A stretch of 47,514 nucleotides of DNA from an uncultured Clostridium sp. (GCA_947573555.1 CANPFO010000006.1:1-47514); one strand, 5' to 3'. Shown: positions 21,067-30,952, counted from the first letter of the stretch. Program-made: numbers and translations. Notes: generated by a model not told the origin, from the letters alone.

Positions 21067-21633
21067 TTAAAGTTCTGGTGGTAAATCAAAATCTGCTTCT
21101 TCAGCTTTTTCTAGCTCTTTTCCGATGTCATTCTCAACAAATTTTTTAAATTCCTCATATACTGGCTTTGCCCATTCTTCACTAGACATTACTAAAAATA
21201 TTATGTTTTTGTAATTTGTAATGTATAACTTTTCTGCTGAAACACAAATCCATCTTCTCATATCTATGTTGTCTAACATTTCTTGTTTCATTTTTTCTAT
21301 GTCTGCATTTTCTTTTGCTTTTACTACTGCAAGTGAATATGCTTGCGCATTTATAAATGGTACAGATACTATTAATTCTTCTACATTTTGATTTGATTGT
21401 AATCCTGTATATGTAGTAACTTGCATTTCATCTGATACATCTATTACTGCTGTTTCTAGTTGTGGTAATTGTATTGCTTCATTTGTATAAATGTTATTTA
21501 ACATATTTTGAATTTCTTCACTTGTTTGAAGTTTTAATTCTTCTGTTTTTGTATTTAATTTAACTGCTACTACAGCTCCTATTATTGCAATGACTGCTAT
21601 TGCTAAAATTATTATTATTGTTGTTTTTTTCAT
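21067..21633 (-). CDS. DUF4358-like lipoprotein/membrane-anchored protein
   Basis: N-terminal TM, ALAVVKAKENADIEKMKQEMLDNIDMRRWICVSAEKLYITNYKNIIFLVMS-like C-terminal pattern. Confidence 0.6.
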   Translation of the reverse strand: MKKTTIIIILAIAVIAIIGAVVAVKLNTKTEELKLQTSEEIQNMLNNIYTNEAIQLPQLETAVIDVSDEMQVTTYTGLQSNQNVEELIVSVPFINAQAYSLAVVKAKENADIEKMKQEMLDNIDMRRWICVSAEKLYITNYKNIIFLVMSSEEWAKPVYEEFKKFVENDIGKELEKAEEADFDLPPEL

Positions 21634-21795
21634 ATTATTTTTCCTTTCTAATTTTTAATATTTTACAATATCATTATACTATACCCCTTTTTTTTTGTAA
21701 ATATAAATTATTATTTTTTTAAGTTTTGGCATTTTTGTATGTCTTATTTGCAGTAGCATCGTGTAACATAAAAAATGCTAAAGTTTAAAAAATTA

Positions 21796-22602
21796 TTATT
21801 CATTTTTTCTTGGTATAAAATTAGTAGCAAATTTATATTTTTCACGGTTCAATATATATAAATATCCTAAAAAGCTAAATATTACTGCTCCAACAAAATT
21901 AACAAGTAAATCTTTAATTGTATCATGTATTCCTATATCTAAATATCCACCATCTATTACAATAGTTCCATCTTCTGTTACAATATGTGTTTCTCTAATA
22001 TTTTTAACTAATATAGCTTTATTACTTTGTTCTGGATCTAGCATAACAGAACTTATTGATGTTACTATTTTATCTTTTTGCATATCTAGCTTTAAATATG
22101 TATCTGCACCATATTCAAAAAACTCCCATAAAACTCCTATTGTCATTGAAAAACAAAATGCTACAATTGCTACAAATGCTGGAGATAATTTTATATTTTT
22201 ACTATTTTCATTTAGTAAATCAATTAATGAAAATCCCACTCCTGCTGCTAAAAAACCATTTATAGTATGTAATATTGTATCCCAATGTGGGATATTTCCA
22301 TAAAAATTATTAATCTCCCCTAGTATTTCGGCTGAAAATATAAATAAATATATCATTGCTTCTAACGCATTAGGTATTGTTATTTTAAATTTATCTTGTA
22401 ATACTGTTGGTATCATAAATAATATTAGTGATAAAAAACATAAAAAAGCATTATGCCAGTCTCCATTAAATAGTTGTAATGTCATACATAATATTACCAA
22501 TATTCTTAATATCAAGTATATTAGTAGTGAACTTTTCTTTGTCTCTTTGTATTTTCTTTTTATTAAATCTATATGTCTTTCTTTTTTTACTTTTTGTTTC
22601 AT
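21796..22602 (-). CDS. Integral membrane protein (YjdF/DUF2238-like)
   Basis: Multi-TM with HWDTILHTINGFLAAGVGFSLID and GVLWEFFEYGAD motifs. Confidence 0.65.
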   Translation of the reverse strand: MKQKVKKERHIDLIKRKYKETKKSSLLIYLILRILVILCMTLQLFNGDWHNAFLCFLSLILFMIPTVLQDKFKITIPNALEAMIYLFIFSAEILGEINNFYGNIPHWDTILHTINGFLAAGVGFSLIDLLNENSKNIKLSPAFVAIVAFCFSMTIGVLWEFFEYGADTYLKLDMQKDKIVTSISSVMLDPEQSNKAILVKNIRETHIVTEDGTIVIDGGYLDIGIHDTIKDLLVNFVGAVIFSFLGYLYILNREKYKFATNFIPRKNE

Positions 22603-22620
22603 CTTATTTCCTCTTACTTC

Positions 22621-23511
22621 TTAATCTATGTTTATTAATTCATATTCCTTTGTTCCAAATCCTAGTTTTGCTGCTATATCTATTGTATGTGTGCCATTTC
22701 TTGATTCAACTCTTTCTAAAAAATGTTCTTTTCCTTTATCATTTGAACTTCTAACTAAGTCAATACAAGCTTCATCTATTGCAATTGGGTCTAATGATGC
22801 TAATATTCCAATATCTTTCATACAAGGGTCTTCTGCTACTGAGCAGCAATCACAATCTACTGACATATTGCACATAATATTTATATATGCAATTCCTCCT
22901 TTATTATTAAAATATTCAACTATTGATGAAGCACTTTCTGCCATTGCTTCTAAAAATTTATTTTGCTCAGCTACATTGTCCCATAACTTTGTTTGATCTT
23001 TTACTTTTCCAGCAGTATGAATCCATGCTTTTCCTTTTGATGATGCACATCCTATAGATAATTGTTTTAATGCTCCTCCATATCCTCCCATAGGATGTCC
23101 TTTAAAATGCGATATTACTAACATTGAATCATAATTTTCTATATTCTTTCCAACAAAATTTTCTTTTATAACTTGTCCATTTGGAATGTTTAATACTATA
23201 TCATCACCTTCAGCATCCATAATATCTACATTAAAATACTTTGACCATCCATGGTCCTTCATTAACTTTTTATGTCTTTCAGTAGTGTTTCTTTCTCCTT
23301 CGTATGCTGTATTACATTCTACTACTGTTCCATTTACTTTTTCTATGATTTCTTTCATAAACTCTGGGTGTAAATAATTCTGATTGCCTGCTTCTCCTGA
23401 ATGTACTTTTACTGCTACTTTCCCAGGTAGTTGTTTTTCTAATTTTTTAAATATTTTGACTACATTTTCAGGTGTTATTTTTTGTGAAAAATATACTTTT
23501 GATTTTTCCAT
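22621..23511 (-). CDS. DUF362 domain protein
   Basis: VYFSQKITPENVVKIFKKL..., KGHPMGGYGGALKQLSIGCASSKGK, DCDCCSVAEDPCMKDIGILASLDPIAIDEACIDLV. Confidence 0.85.
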   Translation of the reverse strand: MEKSKVYFSQKITPENVVKIFKKLEKQLPGKVAVKVHSGEAGNQNYLHPEFMKEIIEKVNGTVVECNTAYEGERNTTERHKKLMKDHGWSKYFNVDIMDAEGDDIVLNIPNGQVIKENFVGKNIENYDSMLVISHFKGHPMGGYGGALKQLSIGCASSKGKAWIHTAGKVKDQTKLWDNVAEQNKFLEAMAESASSIVEYFNNKGGIAYINIMCNMSVDCDCCSVAEDPCMKDIGILASLDPIAIDEACIDLVRSSNDKGKEHFLERVESRNGTHTIDIAAKLGFGTKEYELINID

Positions 23512-23598
23512 TAATATCATTCCTTCCTTTTATTTTACTACTTATTATATATCCTTTTATTTTACTTATTGTCAATAGTTTTATTAAATTTTTAAAAT

Positions 23599-24179
23599 CG
23601 GGAAAAGAGGACGTTCTGTAAAATCCTTTTAAATAGGGACTAGGGGACTCTCCTTCTAAATGTGTTCAGCCTATATCCACCTTTTTTTCATACATATTTC
23701 CCCAACCCATTTATTATATAAAATATATATGGTAATTTGTTCATTCCACTCAAAAAGAAGTTGTAATATAAGAAGCCAGAGCCTCTTTCGCTCAAGCTAA
23801 AAAGCTATATTATATTCCTTTTAAATTGAACAACGAATGTGCCCTAAAATAGATGTAGAAGTTCTTAATCAAATTAATTAGGGAATCTCGCTTCACGAGG
23901 GCGCTGATTAATTTGATTTAGAACTTCTAATCTATGTAGGAAACCGAGTTGTGAAATAAAAAAGGAATATAATATAGCTTTTTCCCGCGAACATCCCTCA
24001 GCTTCTTATATGACAACTTCTATTTCTCATTCCAATCAAGCATTACCATATATATTTTATATAATAAATGGGTTGGGGAAATATGTATGAAAAAAAGGTG
24101 GATATAGGCTGAACACATTTAGAAGGAGAGTCCCCTAGTCCCTATTTAAAAGGATTTTACAGAACATCCCCTTTTCCCG
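23599..24179. repeat. Giant palindromic element, copy 1 (581 bp)
   Basis: Outer arms of about 138 nt (23599-23736 and 24042-24179) are reverse complements with only 2 mismatches seen. Inside lies a nested stem/internal-loop core shared with copies 2 and 3. Confidence 0.95.
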
Positions 24180-24180
24180 T

Positions 24181-24756
24181 TTAACATATATGTTCTAGTA
24201 GTATCTTTACTCCCATTAATATTAAAATTAATCCTCCTATAATTTGAGCTTTTTTCTCATATTTATCTCCAAATCTATTTCCTAATTTTACTCCAATTAT
24301 AGAAAAAGCAAATGCTATAAATCCAATTATTGCTGCTGCAAAAATAACTTTTGCCCTTATAAATACAAAAGTTATTCCTATTGCTAATGCATCTATACTT
24401 GTAGCAATTGCTAAACCAAACATTGTTTTAAAATTTACTTTATCATTATGATTTTCTGCCTTTTTATCAAATGCTTCATTTATCATATTTACACCTATAA
24501 AGCTCAATAATATAAATGCTACCCAATGGTCTATTTGAATAATTAGACTTTCGAACCTACTTCCTAAAAAATATCCAATTAATGGCATAACTGCTTGGAA
24601 TATTCCAAAGTACAAACCTACTATTATAGCCTTTTTCCAATTCATTTTTGCCATAGATAATCCCTTGCACACTGCTACTGCAAAAGCATCCATTGCTAAT
24701 CCAATTGAAATTAGTATTATTTCTGAAATGCTCATATTAAATTTCATTCCTTCCAT
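24181..24756 (-). CDS. mntP: Manganese efflux pump MntP
   Basis: IGLAMDAFAVAVCKGLS, GIFQAVMPLIGY, ATSIDALAIGI motifs of the MntP/DUF204 family. Confidence 0.92.
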   Translation of the reverse strand: MEGMKFNMSISEIILISIGLAMDAFAVAVCKGLSMAKMNWKKAIIVGLYFGIFQAVMPLIGYFLGSRFESLIIQIDHWVAFILLSFIGVNMINEAFDKKAENHNDKVNFKTMFGLAIATSIDALAIGITFVFIRAKVIFAAAIIGFIAFAFSIIGVKLGNRFGDKYEKKAQIIGGLILILMGVKILLEHIC

Positions 24757-24775
24757 TTATTATAAGTACAAAAAG

Positions 24776-24828
24776 ACCTTACTTCTATATAATAATATTT
24801 AGAAGTAACGCCTTTGATTCCTTTATTT
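24776..24828 (-). terminator. Probable intrinsic terminator between the ABC-2 permease gene and mntP
   Basis: - strand: AAAGGCGTTACTTCTAAATATTATTATATAGAAGTAAGGTCTTTTT. Confidence 0.55.
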
Positions 24829-24873
24829 TAAAAATGTCATACTAATTTAAATTTAGTTCCTTATTAGCCATAC

Positions 24874-26106
24874 TTATTTAGATTTATACATATTTATAAT
24901 ATCTTTAAAGCTCATTTTTGTTCCATAATTTAATATTGCATTTGAATATATTTTTATTGCTATTCTTGCTATAACTAATATTGTAGCAATTAGAATTGCA
25001 ATAGATATAGCTACATCCTTTCCTGTTGCTAATCCCATCATAATTCTAAATGGCATACAGAATGGTGATGATATTGGGAATAGTGATGCAAATACATTAA
25101 GTTCACTTGTTGGGTTCATCATTGTAAAGTATGATAAATAAAATCCGATTACTGCAATTAATGCTACTGGTGTGTTAGCAGATTGTATATCTTCTGGTTT
25201 GCTTACAGTTGACCCTGTTAATGCATATAATAAAGCATATTCAAAATATCCAAATATGAAATATACAATAGTTATAATTCCTAAATATGGTGTTATATTT
25301 GACATATCTAAAGCTGAATTTAGTATCTCTGGGTCTAAACATGATTTAGCACTTATTAATGCTGTTCCTACTATTAATATTAGCTGAATTAATCCAACTA
25401 TTCCTATTCCAATTGTTTTTCCTAATACAATAGTTCTTGGGCTTGTAGATGTTACAAGTGTTTCCATTATTTTTGATGTTTTTTCTGTTGTTATTGAACT
25501 TGATACTTGGTATGCACAGAAATATATTGCATAAAATAATACTAATGACATTAACATCATTACTAATACATTTCCTTTTGCTTCTTCCTCTTCTGTTTGT
25601 TCTAATGTAAATTCAAAATTAGGTGTAATTGATTGTATTTGTTCTGGAGTTAATCCTAACTTATTAATTTGCATATTAGAATATAATGAATTAATTGTAC
25701 TTACTAAATATTGTGGCACTCCATCCATCATTGTTGCACTTTTTACTATGTATCTAATCTTTACATCATTATCTTGCTTTTCAATTATCATAGCTGAAGC
25801 TATATTGCCATTTTCTATTTTTTCTTTTATTTCATCAAATGTTGCTTTTTCTGTTTCTATTTCATATTCTAAATTGTCTTGTTTCAATAATTCTAAATTT
25901 CCTTCAAATATGTTATCATTATCTACTATTAATAGTTTTTCTACTGTTCTATCTTCTCCTTGTATTGATTTAATCATATTAGGGACATTAAATCCTATTA
26001 CAATTAGTACTAAAATAAGCAATGTTGATATTATAAAAGATTTTCTTTTAACCATATCAGCTATTGTAAATTGCATTACTGTTAATATATCTTTCATCTT
26101 ATTCAC
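24874..26106 (-). CDS. ABC-2 type permease (NatB-like)
   Basis: Large extracytoplasmic N-terminal domain, QVSSSITTEKTSKIMETLVTSTSPRTIVLGKTIGIG. Confidence 0.88.
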   Translation of the reverse strand: MNKMKDILTVMQFTIADMVKRKSFIISTLLILVLIVIGFNVPNMIKSIQGEDRTVEKLLIVDNDNIFEGNLELLKQDNLEYEIETEKATFDEIKEKIENGNIASAMIIEKQDNDVKIRYIVKSATMMDGVPQYLVSTINSLYSNMQINKLGLTPEQIQSITPNFEFTLEQTEEEEAKGNVLVMMLMSLVLFYAIYFCAYQVSSSITTEKTSKIMETLVTSTSPRTIVLGKTIGIGIVGLIQLILIVGTALISAKSCLDPEILNSALDMSNITPYLGIITIVYFIFGYFEYALLYALTGSTVSKPEDIQSANTPVALIAVIGFYLSYFTMMNPTSELNVFASLFPISSPFCMPFRIMMGLATGKDVAISIAILIATILVIARIAIKIYSNAILNYGTKMSFKDIINMYKSK

Positions 26107-27001
26107 CTACCTTTTCTATGAAAATATCATTTAAAGTTGGTTTTTTAATTTCAAATTTGTCTACTTTGATTCCATCAATAATTAATTTATTTAATAATTT
26201 ATGTGCTTTTTCTTCATCTGATATTTTTATAATATAGTTATTATTTGTTACATTTTCTATTTCTAGTTCAAATTCTTTAATATAATTGTTTATATCTTGT
26301 TTTACATCAATTTCTACTCTATTGGCAGGATATGATTCTTTAATTTTTTTTAAATTTCCTTGCAATACAGTTTTTCCTTTATTTAATATTAAAATGTCAC
26401 TACAGAATTCTTCTATTGTTGCCATTTGATGTGCTGACATTATTATATATTTTCCTTCTTTTATCAAATTAATAATTATATTTTTTAGTATTTCTGTATT
26501 AACTGGGTCTAGTCCACTAAATGGTTCATCTAATACTACTAATTCTGGATTATGTATTATGGCTGTCATAAATTGTATTTTTTGTTGGTTTCCTTTTGAT
26601 AGTTTTTCTGCTGGCATATTTAAATATTCTTCAACTTTTAGTTCTTTTGCCCATTTGTTTATTGCTTTTATTGCATCTTCATTTTTCATTCCTTTTAATT
26701 TTGCAAAATACATTAATTGATTAAATATTTTTGTTTTTGGGTATACTCCCCTTTCTTCTGGTAAATATCCAAAGTTTACATTTTTTCTGTCTACTGTTTT
26801 TCCTTTCCAAGTAATTTCTCCACTGTCTTTTTTTATAATCCCAAGTAGCATTCTTATTGATGTTGTTTTTCCTGCTCCATTTGTACCAAGCAATCCATAC
26901 ACTCCTGGCTTTTCTAAGCTAAATGATATATTATTTACTGCTTGCTTTGTTCCAAATGATTTAGATACATTTTTTAATATTAAGCCCATTTTCAATTTCA
27001 T
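26099..27001 (-). CDS. ABC transporter ATP-binding protein (NatA-like)
   Basis: LLGTNGAGKTTSIRMLLG, LSKGNQQKIQFMTAIIHNPELVVLDEPFSGLDP. Start moved to 27001 (or 26989) because the upstream N-terminus is translated palindrome. Confidence 0.88.
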   Translation of the reverse strand: MKLKMGLILKNVSKSFGTKQAVNNISFSLEKPGVYGLLGTNGAGKTTSIRMLLGIIKKDSGEITWKGKTVDRKNVNFGYLPEERGVYPKTKIFNQLMYFAKLKGMKNEDAIKAINKWAKELKVEEYLNMPAEKLSKGNQQKIQFMTAIIHNPELVVLDEPFSGLDPVNTEILKNIIINLIKEGKYIIMSAHQMATIEEFCSDILILNKGKTVLQGNLKKIKESYPANRVEIDVKQDINNYIKEFELEIENVTNNNYIIKISDEEKAHKLLNKLIIDGIKVDKFEIKKPTLNDIFIEKVGE

Positions 27002-27020
27002 TCCTTTCTTCTTTTTTGTA

Positions 27021-27215
27021 CAGTTGTCAGTTTCTAGAGTAATTTGTGTGCATATATATATTATTTTTGTAATACCGCGTAAGCGACCAAACGAGTGGAA
27101 CGAGTGCGATTGGAGCAACTTACAAACTAGTTTTTTAAATTTGAAAGTTGCGACACACAAGGTATAAAAAAATAATATATATATGCACACAAATTACTCT
27201 AGAAACTGACAACTG
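27021..27215. repeat. Long palindromic element, second type (195 bp)
   Basis: 48-bp perfect arms cagttgtcagtttctagagtaatttgtgtgcatatatatattattttt with reverse complement ending at 27215; unrelated inner core of about 98 nt. Confidence 0.93.
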
Positions 27216-27222
27216 CAACATT

Positions 27223-28044
27223 TTATTTATTAAATTTGATAGATATGTTTCCTATTCCACCATCTATTTTGATAAGATTATCTCCATTTCCAAAAGTTTG
27301 ATTATTTGATATACTATCTCCATCAATTCTAACTGTTCCAATTCCCTTTTCTGTATTAATTTTATAATCTTCTTTACTTCCATTTAACATAATATTCAAA
27401 TTTCCTATTCCTGCATCTATATCAGACTTTCCCGTTAATAGAGCGTTTATATTAGTCTCGCCAACACCCATATCTAAATCAAAATCATTAATTATTCCTG
27501 ATTCAATATTTACTTTTCCTGCTCCACCATCTATATTGCAACTTTCTAATACATTTAGTTGTTTTATTGATGCTTCTCCTGCTCCTAATTCTAGTTTTAA
27601 ATCTTTTGTCATTAACTTTTCAATACTAATTTTACCAGCTCCAGCTGATATTCTAATTTTTTCAAATTCTGTATCTTCTGGTAAATAAACAATCAAATCT
27701 CCTTTTGGAGTAGAGCCAAGCCATCTATAGTTTTTTTCTTTTAATTCTAGTTCTTTACCATTATGATTAAATTTTATATTATTGTTGTTTGTTTCTATTT
27801 TTAAACTATTTCCATTTTTTATAATTAAGTTTGTATAACTTACATCAATTTTTAAACTTTGTATGTTACTATTTTCGAAATTTGTAGTATTCATTTCAGA
27901 AGTTATAATTTCTTGTTCTCTTTTCAAACCTAAAATGTTTGATAATGCATATATTCCACTTAATATTGATGATATTATAGTTATTATAAGAAATATTGCA
28001 AATGCTATTGCAATATATTTTATTACTTTTTGTGCTGATGTCAT
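27223..28044 (-). CDS. DUF4097-type adhesin-like beta-helical protein
   Basis: Repeating beta segments (ISAGAGKISIEKL, LELGAGEASIKQL, IDGGAGKVNIESG, LDMGVGETNINAL). Confidence 0.8.
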   Translation of the reverse strand: MTSAQKVIKYIAIAFAIFLIITIISSILSGIYALSNILGLKREQEIITSEMNTTNFENSNIQSLKIDVSYTNLIIKNGNSLKIETNNNNIKFNHNGKELELKEKNYRWLGSTPKGDLIVYLPEDTEFEKIRISAGAGKISIEKLMTKDLKLELGAGEASIKQLNVLESCNIDGGAGKVNIESGIINDFDLDMGVGETNINALLTGKSDIDAGIGNLNIMLNGSKEDYKINTEKGIGTVRIDGDSISNNQTFGNGDNLIKIDGGIGNISIKFNK

Positions 28045-28724
28045 TTTATTTCAACACCTCCAAATAGACAAGTTGCATTAATATATATTGTGTGTTCCCC
28101 ATCTTTTTCACTATATTTTTTATTATCTGATACACCACCAAATATTGATGATGATTTTATTTTTATCTTCATATTTTCTGGAACAAGTATATCTATTCCT
28201 CCAAAAATACTACTTGCATTTATAACTACATCTTTTTCTATAATAGATTTTCTTAAGTCACATTTAACACCACCAAATACTGCTGTTAAATCTGTTCCTT
28301 CAAAATTTTCTCCATCAAATTTTAAGTCTTGACCTGAAAAAGTTGCACAATATTCATTTTCTGTTTTTTTATTTTCATTTAATTTTTTTATTTCTTTGCT
28401 TACTTTTCCTCCTATTGTATCTTTAAAAATAATTGATATTCCAACTGCTACTAAGATTGCTGGGAATACTAGTTTCCATACTAAATTGAAATCTAGTAAT
28501 CCTTGACAAGCTAATAATAATGCAATTCCTATTAATAATCCAATCACATTTCCAGTTTTTTCATTTTCTTTAAACAATCCTATAAAACATGGTATTATAA
28601 TTATTAAAGTCCACCATCCATTAAAAAATATATTTATGCTTGTAATTCCTAGTGAATTTCCTCCAATAATTAGACCTATTACTATTAATACTATTCCCCA
28701 TAGTATATTTCCAAATTTTTTCAT
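28041..28724 (-). CDS. LiaF-like membrane protein
   Basis: Four TMs plus C-terminal FGGVKCDLRKSIIEKDVVINASSIFGGIDILVPENMKIKIKSSSIFGGV. Confidence 0.82.
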   Translation of the reverse strand: MKKFGNILWGIVLIVIGLIIGGNSLGITSINIFFNGWWTLIIIIPCFIGLFKENEKTGNVIGLLIGIALLLACQGLLDFNLVWKLVFPAILVAVGISIIFKDTIGGKVSKEIKKLNENKKTENEYCATFSGQDLKFDGENFEGTDLTAVFGGVKCDLRKSIIEKDVVINASSIFGGIDILVPENMKIKIKSSSIFGGVSDNKKYSEKDGEHTIYINATCLFGGVEIK

Positions 28725-28744
28725 ATTTCTCTCCTTTTCTTTAC

Positions 28745-29941
28745 TTATACTTTTAATTTCTTATTAACGTCTTTTTTTAATACTGTATATATTATTGAAA
28801 CTATTGGTACTCCTAGCAACATTCCTATAATGCCCCCTAGGCTTCCTCCAATTGAAACAGCTACTAAAACCCATATTCCTGGCAATCCTACTGAATTTCC
28901 TACTACTCGCGGATAAATTACATTTCCTTCTACTTGTTGTAATATAAATACAAATATTATAAATGTTAATACCTTAATTGGGCTTACAGATAATATTAAA
29001 ACTGCTCCTATTGCAACTCCTATAAATGCTCCTACTACTGGTATTAAAGCTGTTACTCCAACTAATATTCCAATTGGTACTGCATATGGTAATCTTAAAA
29101 TTAACATTCCTACCATACATAAAGTTCCTAGTATAGTTGCTTCTAAGCATTGTACTGTAAAAAAGCTTTTAAATGTATTGTTTGTTACTTTTCCTATATT
29201 TACTATTTTATCTGCTTTGTCTTTTTTTAAATATGCATATAATAACTTTTTAACTTGGTCTTGCAATCTTTCCTTGTCTGCTAAAAGATATATAGCAAAA
29301 ACAACAGCTATAAAAAATGTTGCAATCCCACTAAATATATTTCCAACTATCAATAATGATGATGATAATATCTGTGGAATTTGATTTATAATTTCATTTT
29401 GTATTGTTTTAATATTAATATTTTTACTTTGAATTATTGAATTTAGACTTGGTATTTTTTCTCCACATTTGTCAATCAGTTTGTTTACTTCATCTACATA
29501 ATATGGTATGTTATTTATTAATATATTTACTATTTTTACTAGTTCTGGAACTATTAATGTTATTATTAATGTTATTACAAGTAAAATTATTATAATTGCA
29601 AAAATTATAGATAATGTTCTTATTAGCTTTTTGTTCTTTTCTTTTTTGCTTTTCTTTTTAGTTTTTAGCATTTTCTTTTCAAAAAATGTCATTGGCAGGT
29701 TTAATATAAATGCTAGACTTCCTCCTAATATAAATGGAAATGCTATATTGAATATGTATCCAATTATATTTCCTACTGTATTTAGGTTATTTATTGCCCA
29801 ATATCCTACTATTGCTATTAATATTAATGTTATCCATTTTTTCATATCTTCTTTTTTCAACTCTTTTCTCATCTCCTTTATTAAAGATATTCTAAATTTT
29901 ACCATTAATATTATTATATATCTATCGAAGTTTTTTTTCAA
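28745..29941 (-). CDS. AI-2E family transporter
   Basis: VPIGILVGVTALIPVVGAFIGV, QQVEGNVIYPRVVGNSVGLPGIWVLVAVSIGGSLGGIIGMLLGVP. Confidence 0.92.
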   Translation of the reverse strand: MKKNFDRYIIILMVKFRISLIKEMRKELKKEDMKKWITLILIAIVGYWAINNLNTVGNIIGYIFNIAFPFILGGSLAFILNLPMTFFEKKMLKTKKKSKKEKNKKLIRTLSIIFAIIIILLVITLIITLIVPELVKIVNILINNIPYYVDEVNKLIDKCGEKIPSLNSIIQSKNINIKTIQNEIINQIPQILSSSLLIVGNIFSGIATFFIAVVFAIYLLADKERLQDQVKKLLYAYLKKDKADKIVNIGKVTNNTFKSFFTVQCLEATILGTLCMVGMLILRLPYAVPIGILVGVTALIPVVGAFIGVAIGAVLILSVSPIKVLTFIIFVFILQQVEGNVIYPRVVGNSVGLPGIWVLVAVSIGGSLGGIIGMLLGVPIVSIIYTVLKKDVNKKLKV

Positions 29942-30000
29942 GTAAAATATTTTACTTAAGCTTAAAAATTATGTAAAGAGTTTGTCGGTGTAAAAAAATC

Positions 30001-30140
30001 GTACAATGCTGTTAAGTTAATCTTAATTACAATTATATATTAATATTTGAAGTCAAAGACCCAATGGTAGACCCTAGATATGTTTTTGACAAAAATATTA
30101 ATATATAATTGTAATTAAGATTAACTTAACAGCATTATAC
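30001..30140. repeat. Long palindromic element, third type (140 bp)
   Basis: About 47-nt arms gtacaatgctgttaagttaatcttaattacaattatatattaatattt with reverse complement ending at 30140 (one mismatch); core ttgaagtcaaagacccaatggtagaccctagatatgtttttgac. Confidence 0.93.
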
Positions 30141-30175
30141 AAAGTGGATGGATGTTTTAAAATAATTTTATAATC

Positions 30176-30949
30176 TTAAACGCCCATTATATTATAACCA
30201 TTATCTGCATAAATAACTTGACCAGTTATACTATCAGACATATCACTTAGTAAAAAGGTTGCAACATTTCCAACTTGAGTAGTTGTTACATTTTGATGTA
30301 GTGGAGCTTTTTCTTCTACTACTGTTAAAATAGAAGAAAAGTCCTTAATTCCCTTTGCAGATAATGTTTTTATAGGACCTGCTGAAACTGCATTTACCCT
30401 TATATTTTCTTTTCCTAAATTTTCTGCTAAGTATCTAACACTTGCTTCTAATGCAGCTTTAGCAACTCCCATAACATTATAACCTTCTAAAACTTTTGTT
30501 GAGCCATGATATGTTAATGTAACTAAATTAGACTTTTCATTTAACATATCTAATTCTTTTGCTATTCTTGCTGTAAGTACAAATGAATAACTACTTACAT
30601 CAACTGCATGAGCATATCCCTCTTTACTTGTATATATAAAATCATTGTGCAAGTCTTCTGTATTCGCATGTGCAATTGCATGTACTATTCCATCAACTTT
30701 TCCATTTTCTTCTTTTATTTTTTCAAATGTTCCTTTTACTAAATCATCTTCTGAAGCACCATCTAATACATAAGCTTTGCTTCCTTCAAATTCTTTAGTA
30801 AGTTCTTCTATTTTTTCTTTATTTTCTTCTCCCATATATGTAAAAATTAATTTGGCGCCATTTTCATAAGCTGACTTAGCAATTCCATAAGCTATGCTCC
30901 ATTTATTTCTTATTCCCATTATAATTATTTTTTTATCTTTTAATAACAT
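30176..30949 (-). CDS. fabI: Enoyl-[ACP] reductase (NADH)
   Basis: GIRNKWSIAYGIAKSAYENGA, VMGVAKAALEASVRYLAENLG, SAGPIKTLSAKGI. Confidence 0.95.
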   Translation of the reverse strand: MLLKDKKIIIMGIRNKWSIAYGIAKSAYENGAKLIFTYMGEENKEKIEELTKEFEGSKAYVLDGASEDDLVKGTFEKIKEENGKVDGIVHAIAHANTEDLHNDFIYTSKEGYAHAVDVSSYSFVLTARIAKELDMLNEKSNLVTLTYHGSTKVLEGYNVMGVAKAALEASVRYLAENLGKENIRVNAVSAGPIKTLSAKGIKDFSSILTVVEEKAPLHQNVTTTQVGNVATFLLSDMSDSITGQVIYADNGYNIMGV

Positions 30950-30952
30950 TGT

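Noticed and set aside
23599-24179. Standard insertion sequence or MITE with fixed terminal inverted repeats
   Set aside because: No transposase ORF inside, and the outermost arm sequences differ between copies, so they are not a fixed TIR.
24757-24873. Possible yybP-ykoY (Mn) riboswitch upstream of mntP
   Set aside because: The hairpin is better read as a terminator of the upstream ABC operon; I could not see the conserved yybP-ykoY core.
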